A DNA stretch of 64,000 nucleotides from Biomphalaria glabrata. Lineage: Eukaryota > Mollusca > Gastropoda > Planorbidae. How positions within the stretch are numbered: position 1 is the stretch's first letter; every line of letters begins with the position of its first letter. Below the pieces are notes generated by a model, which ran no database searches, was not told the DNA's origin, and saw nothing but the letters and a program-made list of their open reading frames with translations. Shown in pieces: positions 35,783-48,000 of the stretch. Made by a program: the position numbers and the translations under genes. The stretch spans positions 17,883,001 to 17,947,000 of the forward strand of contig NC_074723.1 of assembly GCF_947242115.1 (NCBI RefSeq). Direction: 5' to 3'.

Positions 35783-38091
35783 CAGTGTTTCTCAAACTTT
35801 TTTGTCTGGCGGCACAGTAAAAAAACTACAAAAATTTCGCGGCACACCACGAAGAGCAACAGTTGTTTTATAATAAAAAGAAAAAAAAAGATTTTACCTG
35901 TTTTTAAGTATTACATTTAATGTGTAGGGTATGCCTGTTTTTGAGAGCAAATGCGATCTAATCAAGTCTCCAGAGTCGACAAACAAACTCGCATTTCATC
36001 GTCTATTGTAAGAAGTCTCTCTCTTTTCCTAGACTTGATTTCAGTCAGTGCTGAAAATTCAAACTCACAAAACCATAAAGATGCAAATGGAAGAATTATT
36101 TTGATTGCTTTTAAACTGATTGCAGGATATAACTTGTTGATTGAAATCCAAAACATGTCCTGGCTGTTTTCCCCAAAAATTTGACTTTAGAACTGCATCA
36201 TTTTTTAAATCAATGAGTTGCTCTTCTTCTTCATTTTGTAAGATTTGTAGCTTCATTGTTTCCAAGTGGAGAGCTGACCCATCCATACTCATTACTTCCA
36301 ACTGTTGGAAAGTAATGCTGCAATGCTGACTGCAGATGTGTCAAAGTGTCCAGAATTTCGGGGCTCATTTCTTTATTTGAAGCACATTCATTGTAAGTAG
36401 GAAAGCAGTCCTTTCGAGATCTTACTTTGCATCAACGACAATTTTTCACCAAATGACTTCAGTTTTGAGATGAAGTGATGATGGTTTCCGATGGTCCTTT
36501 AAGACTTAAATTCAATGAATTTAATTTGTCAAATAAATCAAAGAGAAATGTCACCTTAACCCACCAGATCTCGTCATGAAAAGAAAATCCAAAGTCTTTT
36601 TTTTTTCAGCCTCCAAGAATGAAATCAGCTCAGCCTTGAGTTGGACGACATGCTTTAACACATTTCCCCTGGAGAGCCAACGAACGTTGGTGTGATACAT
36701 GAGACATTTGTAGTCTGAATCCATTGCTTCACAAAGCTCTGAGAAAAGTCGGGATGCAAGCGGTCTAGATTTGATGAAGTTTACAACTTGAATCACTTGA
36801 TCCAGAACAGACATCAAATCTTTCGGCCAAGACTTGAAGGCAAGAGCGTCTCTGTGGATCATGCAGTGAACAACTAATACATTTGGATTTTCTTGACGCA
36901 AAAGAGTGACGAATCCCTTTCTATTTCCCTGCATTGAAGGACAGCCATCGGTGCAAACGCTGACACAGTTTTTCCACTGTAGTTTAAATAGCAAAATGTT
37001 TTCATTCACCACTTTGAAAATATCTTCACCTTTGGTCGTAGTTGGTAAGTCTTTGCAAAATAAGAATTTGTTGACACATTTTTCATCCTTTATGAACCGA
37101 ATAAAAGCTAGCAGCTGGGCTTTGCCGCTAACGTCTGTGGATTCATCAACTTAAAGAAAGAGACCACAGCAGAGAAACTTTATCGTCAATCAAGTCGAAG
37201 TGTTCGCAGATTTGATCTTGTAAATCTGACGATAAGTCTGCGCGAGATAGTATCATTGGACAAAGGAAATTTCTTAACTTTTTCGGCAGTATCGGGTCCA
37301 AGGATAGTTTCAACAACTATTGCTAAAGCTGGTGCAATGACAGATGCAGCCTCTTGCGTTTCGCTAATAACTGAGCAACCTTATGACTTGCAATCAATCC
37401 CTTTTCTGTCAGAGTTAGGTAATCATAAGTTTCTTAGCTTGTTTATTTTGTTGAGCCCTGATGTTTTCGAAGTATTCCTTCGGTTGCGCTTTTACAGCTG
37501 GATGTTTTGTTTCCAAGTGTCTCTTCAATTTGCTTGGAACAAGCGGCTCATTCGACAGAGTTGCATTGCAGATCAGACAGAATAGCAATGGAGCATCTTC
37601 AGGTCCAGAAGATATAAAACTATATCCGATGTAATCTTCTTCATACCTTCGTTTGGTTCCTTGCTATTCATTTAATGCTTTCGCAGTTTCATTTTTGCTA
37701 ACGTATTTCTCCATGGGTAACTTTTTTTTGTTTTGTTATTATTAGCTTACACCTAAACAATTTACACGAAACACATCGCTTATTATTATCGTTACCAATT
37801 CAAGAACTGCTTTGCGTCTGCTAAGGCGGCCTACATTTGAGTCATTATAATTATGTATAGTGGACAATTTCATAACCTAAAGAGCTAACACCCCTTTCCG
37901 TCAATATGGAGCGACCCACTACTATTACTGGTCGTTGCAAGTGGGGATGTCATCGCAAGGTAAAATAAAAATTTAATAGTAGGCAGACCTGCGTAACGCT
38001 GCACGTGTGGCGTTCTGAAAACTCCCGCGGCACACCTGCAAATCTTCGGCGGCACACTAGTGTGCCGCGGCACACAGTTTGAGAAACACTG
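35783..38091 (-). mobile_element. hAT transposon of the ZBED5/SCAND3-like type, 2.3 kb, decayed
   Basis: Terminal repeats CAGTGTTTCTCAAAC / GTTTGAGAAACACTG bound the element. GCTAGCGG lies next to both ends (35774-35781 and 38094-38101), offset by one or two bases, consistent with an 8-bp target duplication. Both flanks carry CGGCACAC-rich subterminal sequence. The transposase on the minus strand is described separately. Confidence 0.85.
36551..37714 (-). pseudogene. Decayed hAT (ZBED5-like) transposase
   Basis: The frame begins MEKYVSKNETAKALNE at 37714. A BED-type finger follows (LLFCLICNATLSNEPLVPSK then LKRHLETKHP), then VDESTDVSGKAQLLAFIRF and, in the frame at 37012-36551, CVSVCTDGCPSMQGNRKGF, VVHCMIHRDALA and NVRWLSRGNVLKH. 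The DEST, TDG.PSM and H..A boxes are typical of the RNase-H core in ZBED5/SCAND3-like hAT transposases. A stop soon after the start, frame changes and a missing C-terminal region show that it is dead. Confidence 0.85.
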
Positions 38092-38994
38092 CCGCTAGCG
38101 GCTCATGGGTGTCCCTTTTTGCTTTAACAGTGATAAGGGGAGGGAAGCTAAACGACCTCTGTGACCCGAGGCTGAGTCTGCCTTGGTCCTATGAATGGAA
38201 AACGGTGTGTGTGTATGTACAGTAGATGGACTGGGTGACAAACTCAGCTCTGCTATTAACATATGATTTGATTCTTTCTGACTCACAATCGACTGGTGTC
38301 TGGAAATATTTAAGCTCCCAGTAATTTAAGTACCAGGGACCGGGAAATCGGGCACTTTTTGACAAGGCAGAAAATTAGGCACTCTTCAATAGAGACTTAA
38401 TTTAGAAGATAATTGATTTTTTTTAGCGCATGTTTTATTCCCAAAATACCAACAATAACTAATTTTCAACAGAATGTTCATGAATCAAAAGAAAAGCTGA
38501 CAAACGGAAAAAAAAAGGACAATCACAAGAATGCGGGGGAAAATCACATTATATAATTTAGGCCTGCACATCAAAGGATTCTGTGGAGGGGAGGTAGAGA
38601 TGATTCCCCGCTTTATGCTTCACATCCACCACCAACCCTTTAGATTGAATGTTAATATTATTTCTTTAAATATATATTATGTCGCTACCTCTCTCTAATG
38701 TAAAATTCAGTCACTCAGCCAAGTTAGTAGTAAATGCAAAGTCAAGTTTGAGGGTAGAGTATTGAATTTTACCATTTCAGCCCCCCCCCCCCACCACCCC
38801 TAAACGATAAAGCAAAAGATTCCGATGATAGATACAGAGTCGGATCGGGTATGATGACGATAAATATAATCGCCTTATCCCCAACTACCTTACCTTTAAG
38901 ATGTGCTTGTGGAAGGGAAGGCAGAACAGAATGATGAATTTGTCAAATTCAGATAAATCTAACAAAAAAAATACTAACCCTAACCCTAACCCTG
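38092..38994. other. Intergenic spacer
   Basis: No gene. A C run lies at about 38780, and three AACCCT units lie at about 38974-38993. Confidence 0.5.
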
Positions 38995-39352
38995 AAGACA
39001 TTAAACGTCGTATAAATCTAGCGCGTCAGACATTTACTGATTTACACAGCTAAAACCAACCTGACTGTAAATCTCCTCACATCTCAAACAATACTAAACT
39101 AAGAATCTTTAACTCTATTGTCAAGGCTGTCCTATTGAATGGTTCGGAAATATGGAGAACAACTGAAGCGACAACAAAAATAGTACAGACCTTCATCAAC
39201 AGATGCCTGAGAAATATCCTAAAAATACACTGGTACGACAAAGTAGAAAACACCAAACTGTGGGAGAGTGTGAATAGTCTTCTGCCGAAATTGAAAATCA
39301 TTAAATGTGTCTCAACAAAGATGGCTAAGACAGATTTTAGGAGTCAGCCATA
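38995..39352 (+). mobile_element. LINE fragment, RTE-like RT C-terminus
   Basis: The frame encodes KLRIFNSIVKAVLLNGSEIW, then TKIVQTFINRCLRNILKIHW. This is the LL.GSE.W / INRCLR motif pair at the end of RTE-like reverse transcriptases. It is 5'-truncated with a stop near the beginning, and abuts the MITE at 39395. Confidence 0.75.
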
Positions 39353-39394
39353 GAGATCGGGTCTAAATCAAAGAAATCATATGCCGAACTGGGA

Positions 39395-39867
39395 GTCGAA
39401 TCCTTAGTAGGTTGTGACAGAGCGTCGCATGAGGTTTTGCGGGACATGTTTTCCGACAAAATGAATTACGCAAAATAAGAGTTGCGGAAACAGCTTGCCG
39501 GAAAATGCGCCGAACGGCGCGAGAGGGTCTAAGTCCGTAAGAATAGCACATTAGGTTTTTGAAATAATACTTTTTAATAGCAAGATAATGCACTGTAGAT
39601 ACCTCAGAATATGCCTTTTGTTGGCTTTCAATACCAGAAATAGTGCTCGGCGGCGGGGCTTCGCCCGCGCTAGAGGAGCGCTGCGAACTCCCCCAGACTC
39701 CCTTGCTAGCAAGGGCGAGGAGTCTACAATAAACAATAAACGTCTTCCGAAAGGGTCAGAATGTAATAAAGATTAATTATGTACACACACATATATATTT
39801 TTTTTTTCGCGAGGGGATTCCCCCCCCCCCAAAACCCTCCCCGAAAAAAATTCTGGCTACGCCCATG
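39395..39867 (-). mobile_element. Truncated copy of the CATGGGCGTAGCC hAT-like element
   Basis: Reverse complement of the first roughly 470 bp of the element at 21955, including GAACGGCGCGAGAGGGTC and the TIR CTGGCTACGCCCATG ending at 39867. The other TIR and the G/C mini-repeat part are missing: the copy breaks at TCGAATCCTTAG. Confidence 0.85.
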
Positions 39868-39882
39868 ATATATATATACATT

Positions 39883-39951
<69 letters not shown>
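39868..39951. repeat. (AT)n microsatellite
   Basis: Nearly pure AT dinucleotide run next to the MITE end. Confidence 0.95.
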
Positions 39952-39955
<4 letters not shown>

Positions 39956-39975
39956 GAATGTGTTTGTGTGTTATT

Positions 39976-41200
39976 AAGCAGACTTCTACACGAGCTGCTT
40001 TGCAAATGTTTGCAAGGAGGTGCTGTGCCACAGGACCTGCGGGGTGCTAAGATCTTCACCCGGTACAAGAGCAAAGGAGACAGAAGCGAGCGACTGCAGC
40101 AATTTCTCTCCAAAGTATTGTAGGCAAAGTCTTTGATCGAGTGATACTTCTCAGACTACAAAAACTGGCTGATCGGGTCTATTTAGAAACATGTCGAGAT
40201 CAGTGCGGCTTTTGCTTAGGAAGATTGACAATCGACATGATTTGCTCCATCCGCCAATTTCGGGAAAAGTGCAGAGAACAAAGGATGCCTCTGTAGCCTA
40301 TACATTGCATCCATTGATAGACTAAGGCCTTCGATATAGTCAGCAGAGATGGCCTCTTTAAAATTTTACAAATAGTTATTGAAATAGTCGTCCTGCGGGA
40401 GGTTTGGACTAGGAAGTAAACTATCTTCAACTCTGAAGGAACATCCGAAACATGTAAAACATTTTACAAACAAACATTTTACAATAGGCTATCCACCCAA
40501 GCTGCTAATCCTACCACCAAAATATAATTAACCAGGTACTGTGCAGTTCAATGGCGCCTGCTCCGAAAGTTTCAGCATAAACAGCGGAGTTAAACAAGAA
40601 TGTGCCCGGACCCAACCCTCTTCGGAATAGTACCTACTCTTTTCATCGCTAATTCGACACAAGTTTGACTAATCCACCGAAGGCATCTATCTCCATTCCA
40701 GATTTGATGGCAAACTTTTGAAAATATGGCCATACTGAAGGCCAAAACGAAAATCAGAACCACCCTCGTAAGAGATATGCTATTCGATGACGATGCAGCG
40801 GTAGTGGCACACTCACAAGAGGAACTTCAGTCACTAATGCCCCGCTTCTCTCAAGCCTGTAAAGAGTATATTGCCTAACCATTAGCACGAAAAAAAAACA
40901 AACGTTATGGGACCACCCGCTACAGCACCACCACTATCCTCATTGACAATAACAAGCTGGATGCCGTATATGGAAGGCTGCATCGGCCTTCGCTAAACTC
41001 AGACCAAGAGTTTGAGAAAACCAGAAGCTCACTAGTACTCACTACAGTGACCTAACTGGAGGTCTAGAAGGCATGCCTTCTGAGCACGCTACTGTACGGT
41101 AGTGAGTCATGGACTACCTATGCAAAGCAAGAGAGAAAACTAAATTCATTCCACTTGCGCTGCCTCTGAAGGATGTTTAAATTCAACACATGACAAGGGA
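39976..41200 (+). mobile_element. LINE fragment, RT region, same family as 4707-5385
   Basis: Several plus-strand frames encode RT landmarks in order: GAVPQDLRGAKIFTRYKSKG, then GFCLGRLTIDM-like text, LFAD-like FDDDAAVVAHSQEELQSLM, and at about 41085 STLLYGSESWTTYAKQE. Many stops and shifts show an old copy. A SINE tail is inserted at 40386. Confidence 0.75.
40386..40468 (+). mobile_element. SINE (family 1), 3' part only, inside the LINE
   Basis: GTCGTCCTGCGGGAGGTTTG through GTAAAACATTTTACAAACA. The tRNA-like head is absent. Confidence 0.8.
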
Positions 41201-41339
41201 GAGTCTACAACGCATTATTTTTCTCATTGTAGGAAGATAACAAATCATATAAATTAAATTAAGAAAGCTTGTGACATATTGATACTGAACTGTGAGAAAC
41301 ATTTATGGCAGTAATTTTTATTTTTAAAAATTGCATTAT

Positions 41340-41422
41340 GAAAAAGTGTATTTTTATCACTTGGGTGTCACCCCCTGATGGGTGTCAGTCGGTGCGGCCC
41401 GCACCCCCTAGTGACGCCACTG
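41340..41422 (-). mobile_element. End of a CAGTGGCGTCACTAG MITE (inverted)
   Basis: GGTGTCACCCCCTGATGGG, GGTGCGGCCCGCACCCCC and the terminus CTAGTGACGCCACTG at 41422 mirror the terminus at 28360. The other end was not located. Confidence 0.55.
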
Positions 41423-44400
41423 CCAAGACAATCCAGAGAGAATTGTGTTAATTACAGTTTATTCACAAATTAAAACAGTAGTTTTTTTTTCCAGTAGTTT
41501 ATTATAACACATGAAACAGATCACACCATGTAGTTACAGAATTACATCATTTCTACATGTCTTTGGAATAAAAATTTCAGCAAAGTTGACATTAGCCTAT
41601 GTCACATTCTGTTCCTCATTAATAATTGGAGTATAAATGTTTCTACTAAGTCATTATTATATTTCAAATCGTGAACTGTGTTTAAAAAAAAGTTGCAGTG
41701 AATAATGTGATGTAAAAATTAGCAGTGTTGGCTATTTGGCAGACTAGACAGTTCATTCACTAACTAAATATTATATGTTTAAAATAAATAAAGGATTTCT
41801 AAACCAATATATATTGTTATTATACATTGTTATATGGCTCACCCTATACTGATCACATGCAGTTTTGATAAGCTCTATACATGTCATTTTTAAATATATA
41901 GAAACAATATATAGATAGAAAAACAGATGTATAAAAAATAAATAATCTGATGGATTGAAAAAAAAAAAAAAAGAGAAAAAATAATAACACACATCTACCA
42001 AAAATATAAATCTATATAATTTTTTTACATACAGGCCCATAGGATACTCATGGAACTTCCATTTATAGGTATTTTTAGCTAAGCGTGGGCGCATTATGTT
42101 TTTTTTTCTAGATCAGGAATATATCTGCTTCCCTGACGAATATTTTATTAGTAAAATAAGAACCACATCAATCATAAAAGTAATTTTCAAAAAAGTATTT
42201 TGAATATCAAATATATTCACATTTGCCCATGCTTAATAAAACGGAAGACTTAAATAAATTAAGATTTTAATAACAGAGACAATATAACCTCATATTGTAA
42301 TCTTATCCCTTTTAAAAGTAAAAAAAGCTATTTTACCCGATTTCCTTTTTTTTTTTTTTATCACAACACTACACAAAATTTGAATTATTGTATCAAATGA
42401 AATTGAAAGTAAAATAAAAATATATAACAATATTTCAGTGTTTTGGAATGGTCTAAATTTAGTAGTTTATAAGTAATGCCCATTCTTAGTGATATATACA
42501 AATAGATGTCAAATTGCATTAATTCCCATATAAACACCTAAAATTTAAGTCTGGCTGTGTATTAAATTTAGAAAACACTTTTACCTTTAATAAACAAAAT
42601 ACTAGTCAAAGATATGAATGAATATAAATTTGAAAGAAGAGTAAAAGAGTCATAGTGATTTTTAAACAATAATTAAAGAAAGTTAAATTGTATCAAAACT
42701 ATAGGTTCACAATTTCATTGATCATAATCAAATATGGAATATCTCTAAATAAAACTTATGAAACACATCAAAGTGAGACTAGAAAAAAAGAAAAAAAAAA
42801 AGAATTAACAATTACATGTACTGAATTCAAAAATTAAAAAAAGCAAGCAAGAGAAGTCTTAAAATGACAGCCGGGTAATATAATTTAGAAAATAAGATTA
42901 CATAAGAATTGTTCAATACAAATAGTCTACATTAAAAATAAGCCATAATGAACAAAAGTCTACAAAGAATCTGATTTAGATACTCCATACACTGTGATGA
43001 TATTTGATAAGACATTGTTTAATGTCAACAAAAAGATCCTACATATTTAAGCAAATAAGATTTGTGTAATGTTTTAGAACAAATTACAAACTAGAAAATA
43101 AAATTAACATGCACATATAAAAGATATTTACATTATTAACAAATACTGGTACAATTAATTAAAAATATGGTACATTTAGAAGAGTCAATGTTGTTTTTAA
43201 ATTATTAGGTAAAGAAATGAGTTTGTTTACATCTACTTCACCTATAACATCTCCTGTAAAGACATTCTAAAAAATATAACATCTATTAAAAATGTTTAAA
43301 ATGTATATATTCCAAATTATTATTTGTATCATTGTATATTCGTAAGAAAAATATTTTATCTAGTTATGAATTATACAAGTGATACTTCATAAAATCAAAT
43401 GTTGACCAAAAATGCTGCACTTTAACAGCAGTTTGAAAAGTGATCTGTGTTGAACGAGTTCTATACTTCAAAACAGAGTTTTATTCATATGAAACAAAAA
43501 GTGATGAGAAATACTCTGATGTGCAAACTTTTGTCAGTGTGTTTGCTGGTAAGCAACCCAAAGGCAGACCACAAATATGATGGATTGATGATGTAGAGAG
43601 GCAGATCTACTCTAACTTCAGGCATGAGACGATAAGCCCAAGGGAGATTATAATAGAAAGATGTGTTGAAGCAGACCAGGCCCTTCGACACCCAGCCCTC
43701 ATATAATTATGTATATAGGAAAAGATTTAAAATCAAACTATAGTATATTTATTAACTTTTTTAAAATAATACGATATGAATGCTAGTACTGGTACAAATG
43801 AACAGTTCATAATAACAAATTTCTAAGAATTCAGGCAAGTGATCAATATTGTTTTTGTTAAGAGAAAGAGTATAAGTACATGGTTAACACCAAAGCAAAC
43901 TCGTGGTAAACAACAAGTTTTAACTACAAGTTATTATCACACGTAGAGCCGGAATGATATAGAAATGCTGTTTGGAAGATGATTGATAGCATCTGAAACT
44001 CAGAAAGCAGGAATGAAAAATGAGACTTAAATAGCAGAAACTGAACTCACCAGTATAAATAAAGATTGTAAAAATATTGCATGGTGTCAGCACAGAATTC
44101 ATTATGCTCTTAGGGTTCTAAGTAACAGAAATAACTCAAAAAAAAAGGTGAACAATGTAAGTATGGCTCCTTAGCCTAAGATATCAATGCAATAGGTAAG
44201 TTGGATGTTAATCAAATATAGGTGCTAAAAATTTCTTAACAACTGAGATGTTAAAAAAAAATGAAACTTAAGGAGTAGAATAAATAAGTGCCACAATAAA
44301 ACTTCACATTCATAATGTAATATAGCAATATGAACAAAAAGAATAAGTTATATAGAGATATTATGTCTAGAAAATGAAGTTATATAAACAATAGATATGC

Positions 44401-45043
44401 TCTTTGCATGTCGTAAAAATAAGTGAGATAAAATATGTTTGCATGCTATTTCATACAAAGACGCAATGAAAGTTTTCCACTTCAGACAAGTACCGACTAC
44501 TTACACTTTGTTTTATGTACAACAATGTTTGAAACACATACATCACTTTACAAAGTTAATTTTTGTAAAACTATTGCAAAATAGTTTGAAGATTTGATTC
44601 TTAGACTCATTGGTTACAAGACTTTACATGGTGAAGTAAAAATAAAGTATACATGTTTAAATTTAAAGAAAACATTGCTAAGAGTTTAGAATTTTCTTTT
44701 TATGTACCTAATTTATATTAGAATAAAAGCATTCTATTTCAATGGTATAACAATACGTTTAAAATAAAATAATGTTAAAAAGCTTAAGGAGAAGTTTCAT
44801 TAATAAACTGGCTCATTTCCATAAATTAGAGAAAAAAAAAAGTTAACTAAATGTTTTGTCAAGGTATCAAACAATATTTTTTTTAATCATTTGTATGGAA
44901 ATATGTTTTGTATTTTGTGTACTTTTATTAATTAGAGTCATAATCCAATAAAACCAAGCAACAATTTTTTTTACAAATTTCTCAAAGAATGAAATTATTA
45001 AATATTTCGTTGCTTCATAAGTTTTCATTGGAATAAGGAAAAT
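41423..45043. other. AT-rich region, 3' UTR of the lectin receptor gene and spacer
   Basis: No host coding frame. A LINE scrap lies at 43540-43706. The part nearest 45043 must include the lectin gene's 3' UTR, but the poly(A) site was not fixed. Confidence 0.5.
43540..43706 (+). mobile_element. Small LINE fragment (RT ORF terminus)
   Basis: The frame reads GKQPKGRPQI, then WIDDVERQIYSNF and RHPALI before TAA at about 43704-43706. This resembles the GRP..W.DD stretch at the very end of many LINE RT ORFs. One in-frame stop. Confidence 0.55.
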
Positions 45044-48000
45044 TTATTTCCTTTGCAAGCTCTCCAGTGACTCGTATATATTTTCTTCTGTGTAGTTATA
45101 ATACTGGTTCTCTAAACATGCAGCATCCTCAGTCTCCTTCAAACAGCGAGGGACATCATAGCTAGGGAGGCTTTTTCCAGCAGCACTCCGTACTTCATCA
45201 TAGTAGTTTTCAGCCAAGCTGGCATCTGCTTCCTCACTTTTCTCAGGTCTGCTCTTATTCTGCAGAGGGACGGAACGTGTTGGTGGCTTGTCATAGATGT
45301 TCATCACTCTTCTAGGTAGAGTTACTGCAGGTTCATCATCAGACTGCTCTTCAACAACAAAGCTTTTGACCTCCTCCTCTTTAGCAATGGCTGTATTAGT
45401 TATGCCACTGGCTTCTGCTGTTAGAGGCTGTTTAGCCTCACCATAATATGGATTAGCATAACTTATACCATCATCTGCTTCTGTCTGCTTTTTCTTTTGT
45501 CTTAAAGGGAAAAAGAAGTGATAATCAAATAAATCATATTTTTAAGATTTTAAAGGCCAAAATCACCTAACAAAATGAAAACAAAGCAATTCAAAATAAA
45601 ACTAAAAAATCTTAAATTTTTAATTTTATGTTGCTTGTGCTTTAAAAAAAATGAATGAATGTATTGTGAAAAGGCGACTGATTTAAAATTGAAATGTTTG
45701 ATTATAACTAAAGATATTATTTTTATGTTTCTATAAATTATAGACATTCCTTACAAAGATAAGATTGTTAGGTCCTATGCATATCCTTGTGTTAATCTAG
45801 TCATCCATGAAAATTAGACTTCAACTCTTTTTAGTCATAACCTTTCTTGGCTGATTAAGGTAACTCATTCCATGTTCTAATGGCACTCAGGAAGAAGGTG
45901 CATAATGAACAAGTTGTGAAGTTCTACAAGTGGCTCAGTTTAACCTAGAGTTGACTATTTGCATGAGCTTCATTATTTTCATGATTTAGAAGGACTCAAA
46001 AAAAGTTGTTTCATTTGAAATAATTTTTAGAAAATTTTTGTAAAAATACTTTGAATTTAATTTTGGTTTGTAATTCAAAAATTGACAAAACATGCCAACT
46101 TACAAAATAATAATCTGTGTATCTTTTTTTCTTAAAAAGATTTCTACTTCAACTGCCATTAACTGTTCTTTTTACCATAACAATGACGGCAGATAACACT
46201 AACCTACACAAACATAGGCTATTATAAATCTCGTCACTTACCTGCGTTTGATGAGTACAATTATGGCGAGACATATTACAATTCCAGCAAGGACTGATAT
46301 TATAAGGGCTATCAGCAAACCTGCAGAAATCAAGTATAGTTTGTGTGATGCTATTCAAAATTTATAACTACTACAAATAATCAAATAAGTAAGATGACCA
46401 CACTTCACAATCTTTGAAAATAGATTCATTTATTCAACTATTACAGGGTCCCTTACAGCAAAAAATTCCTTTTGACATAATCTGCCTTTCTCTCTCTATC
46501 AGGACCTCTAGGTCTCACCCCTTCCCTGACCTATTTTTACGACTGGGTACACAATAAAATAATTTGTAGATTGTAATCTAAAGGCCCATAAGATTTAATT
46601 CATGAATTAAAATAACAACAACCTTTGTTTCACAAATATAGTGAGATTTTTTTTTTCAGTGACCAAATAAACATAGAGAATGAAATAAAATTATTTTTCA
46701 AAGCCAAGGTCCAAGTTGTTACAATGTCATTTGGACAGCATAACCACCAAATGCCTTTGTTTTACATTTTAGGAGTTTCTTCAAAATTGAAGATTAATAC
46801 AGCATAGCCCAAACCTCCCACAGTACATGGAGGATGGCGCAGGCGGGGTTTGAACCTAGGAATTTCAAGACAACTGCCCAGAATGCATACAACACGACCA
46901 GGTAGCAATTGAGACTGAAGAACATTTTCTTTTTAAAAGTGAATGATGCTAGGATCACTCACAACAACACTTAAGACTATAATAGCTATACATTTATAAC
47001 ATTTTTTTTTACAGTGTGTTATCCAATATACCTTTGTTATCACTGACAGAGTTCTCCTCCAGCTGATGGCTATGAGCACTATTGAAACCTGCAAGGAAAC
47101 AAAGAAAAATTAGTGACTTTTCCGAAGTGAGAGTGAAGTGGCTACAAAATAAATTCAAACAATTTCTTATAAACATTATCCCAGTCAAGTATTTCTTGCA
47201 CATTGCAATCCACATGATCCCAGTTTTACTATGCCATGTACTTGTGTTTTTCCAAATGAGATCACCTTGTTATAGGTTTTCTTAAATATATTTTCCTTAA
47301 GTTTGATGTAATTTGTTGCTTTTCTCAATTCATAATCCTTTTGCTTTTAAGATATAAAAATACTGATGAAATCATAAACCTCTAATTTCAGGTCATAAAA
47401 AGATGTAAAAACCTCAGAACGTTTTTTTTGTTTTCTGACGGATTCCACTTATATATTATACTAAATAAAATTAATATATAGATTTAGACATTCAGGTTGA
47501 TATAAAACCTAAGATAAAACAAAAAAAAGATTTAGAAAGAAAATCGCATAAAGCAGTGATGCCCAACCTAATTCGACCTGCGGGCCATTTTAATTTCTGA
47601 CACTCGTGTTGCGGGCCACATGAACGAAAATGTACACATAAAAAAAATGAAATTTACCTGAATTTGAAACTATTAGATTAGAAAAACTGTGGATCTAGTA
47701 CTTACATTAAGGAACTGGATATCTGAAGTGATTTTTTTTCACGCGTCAGAAAATGGCTTAATTTCTGTACTTAAAAAAAGAACAACATTGTAGCTAGCTT
47801 TGACGTCGACTCATTTTCTTGTCGTTTTTTGGTAAATATTTCCAACAATCCTCCAATATCTAGGCGTAGTCTAACAATCTTTTTATTCGCGGCTCAAACC
47901 AAGAATATTTCTTTCATAATGACGTTTATATTTTGTTCTTTTTGGAAACAGCCATCTTTTTTTTTTATAGATCACATATGTAGGCTAATTATCATGATCC

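Noticed and set aside
38974-38993. Three AACCCT units resembling telomere repeat
   Set aside because: Only about three copies; too short to call an interstitial telomere and likely chance.
39724-40113. Open frame with YIYIYI repeats
   Set aside because: Translation of the (AT)n microsatellite and of the MITE end.
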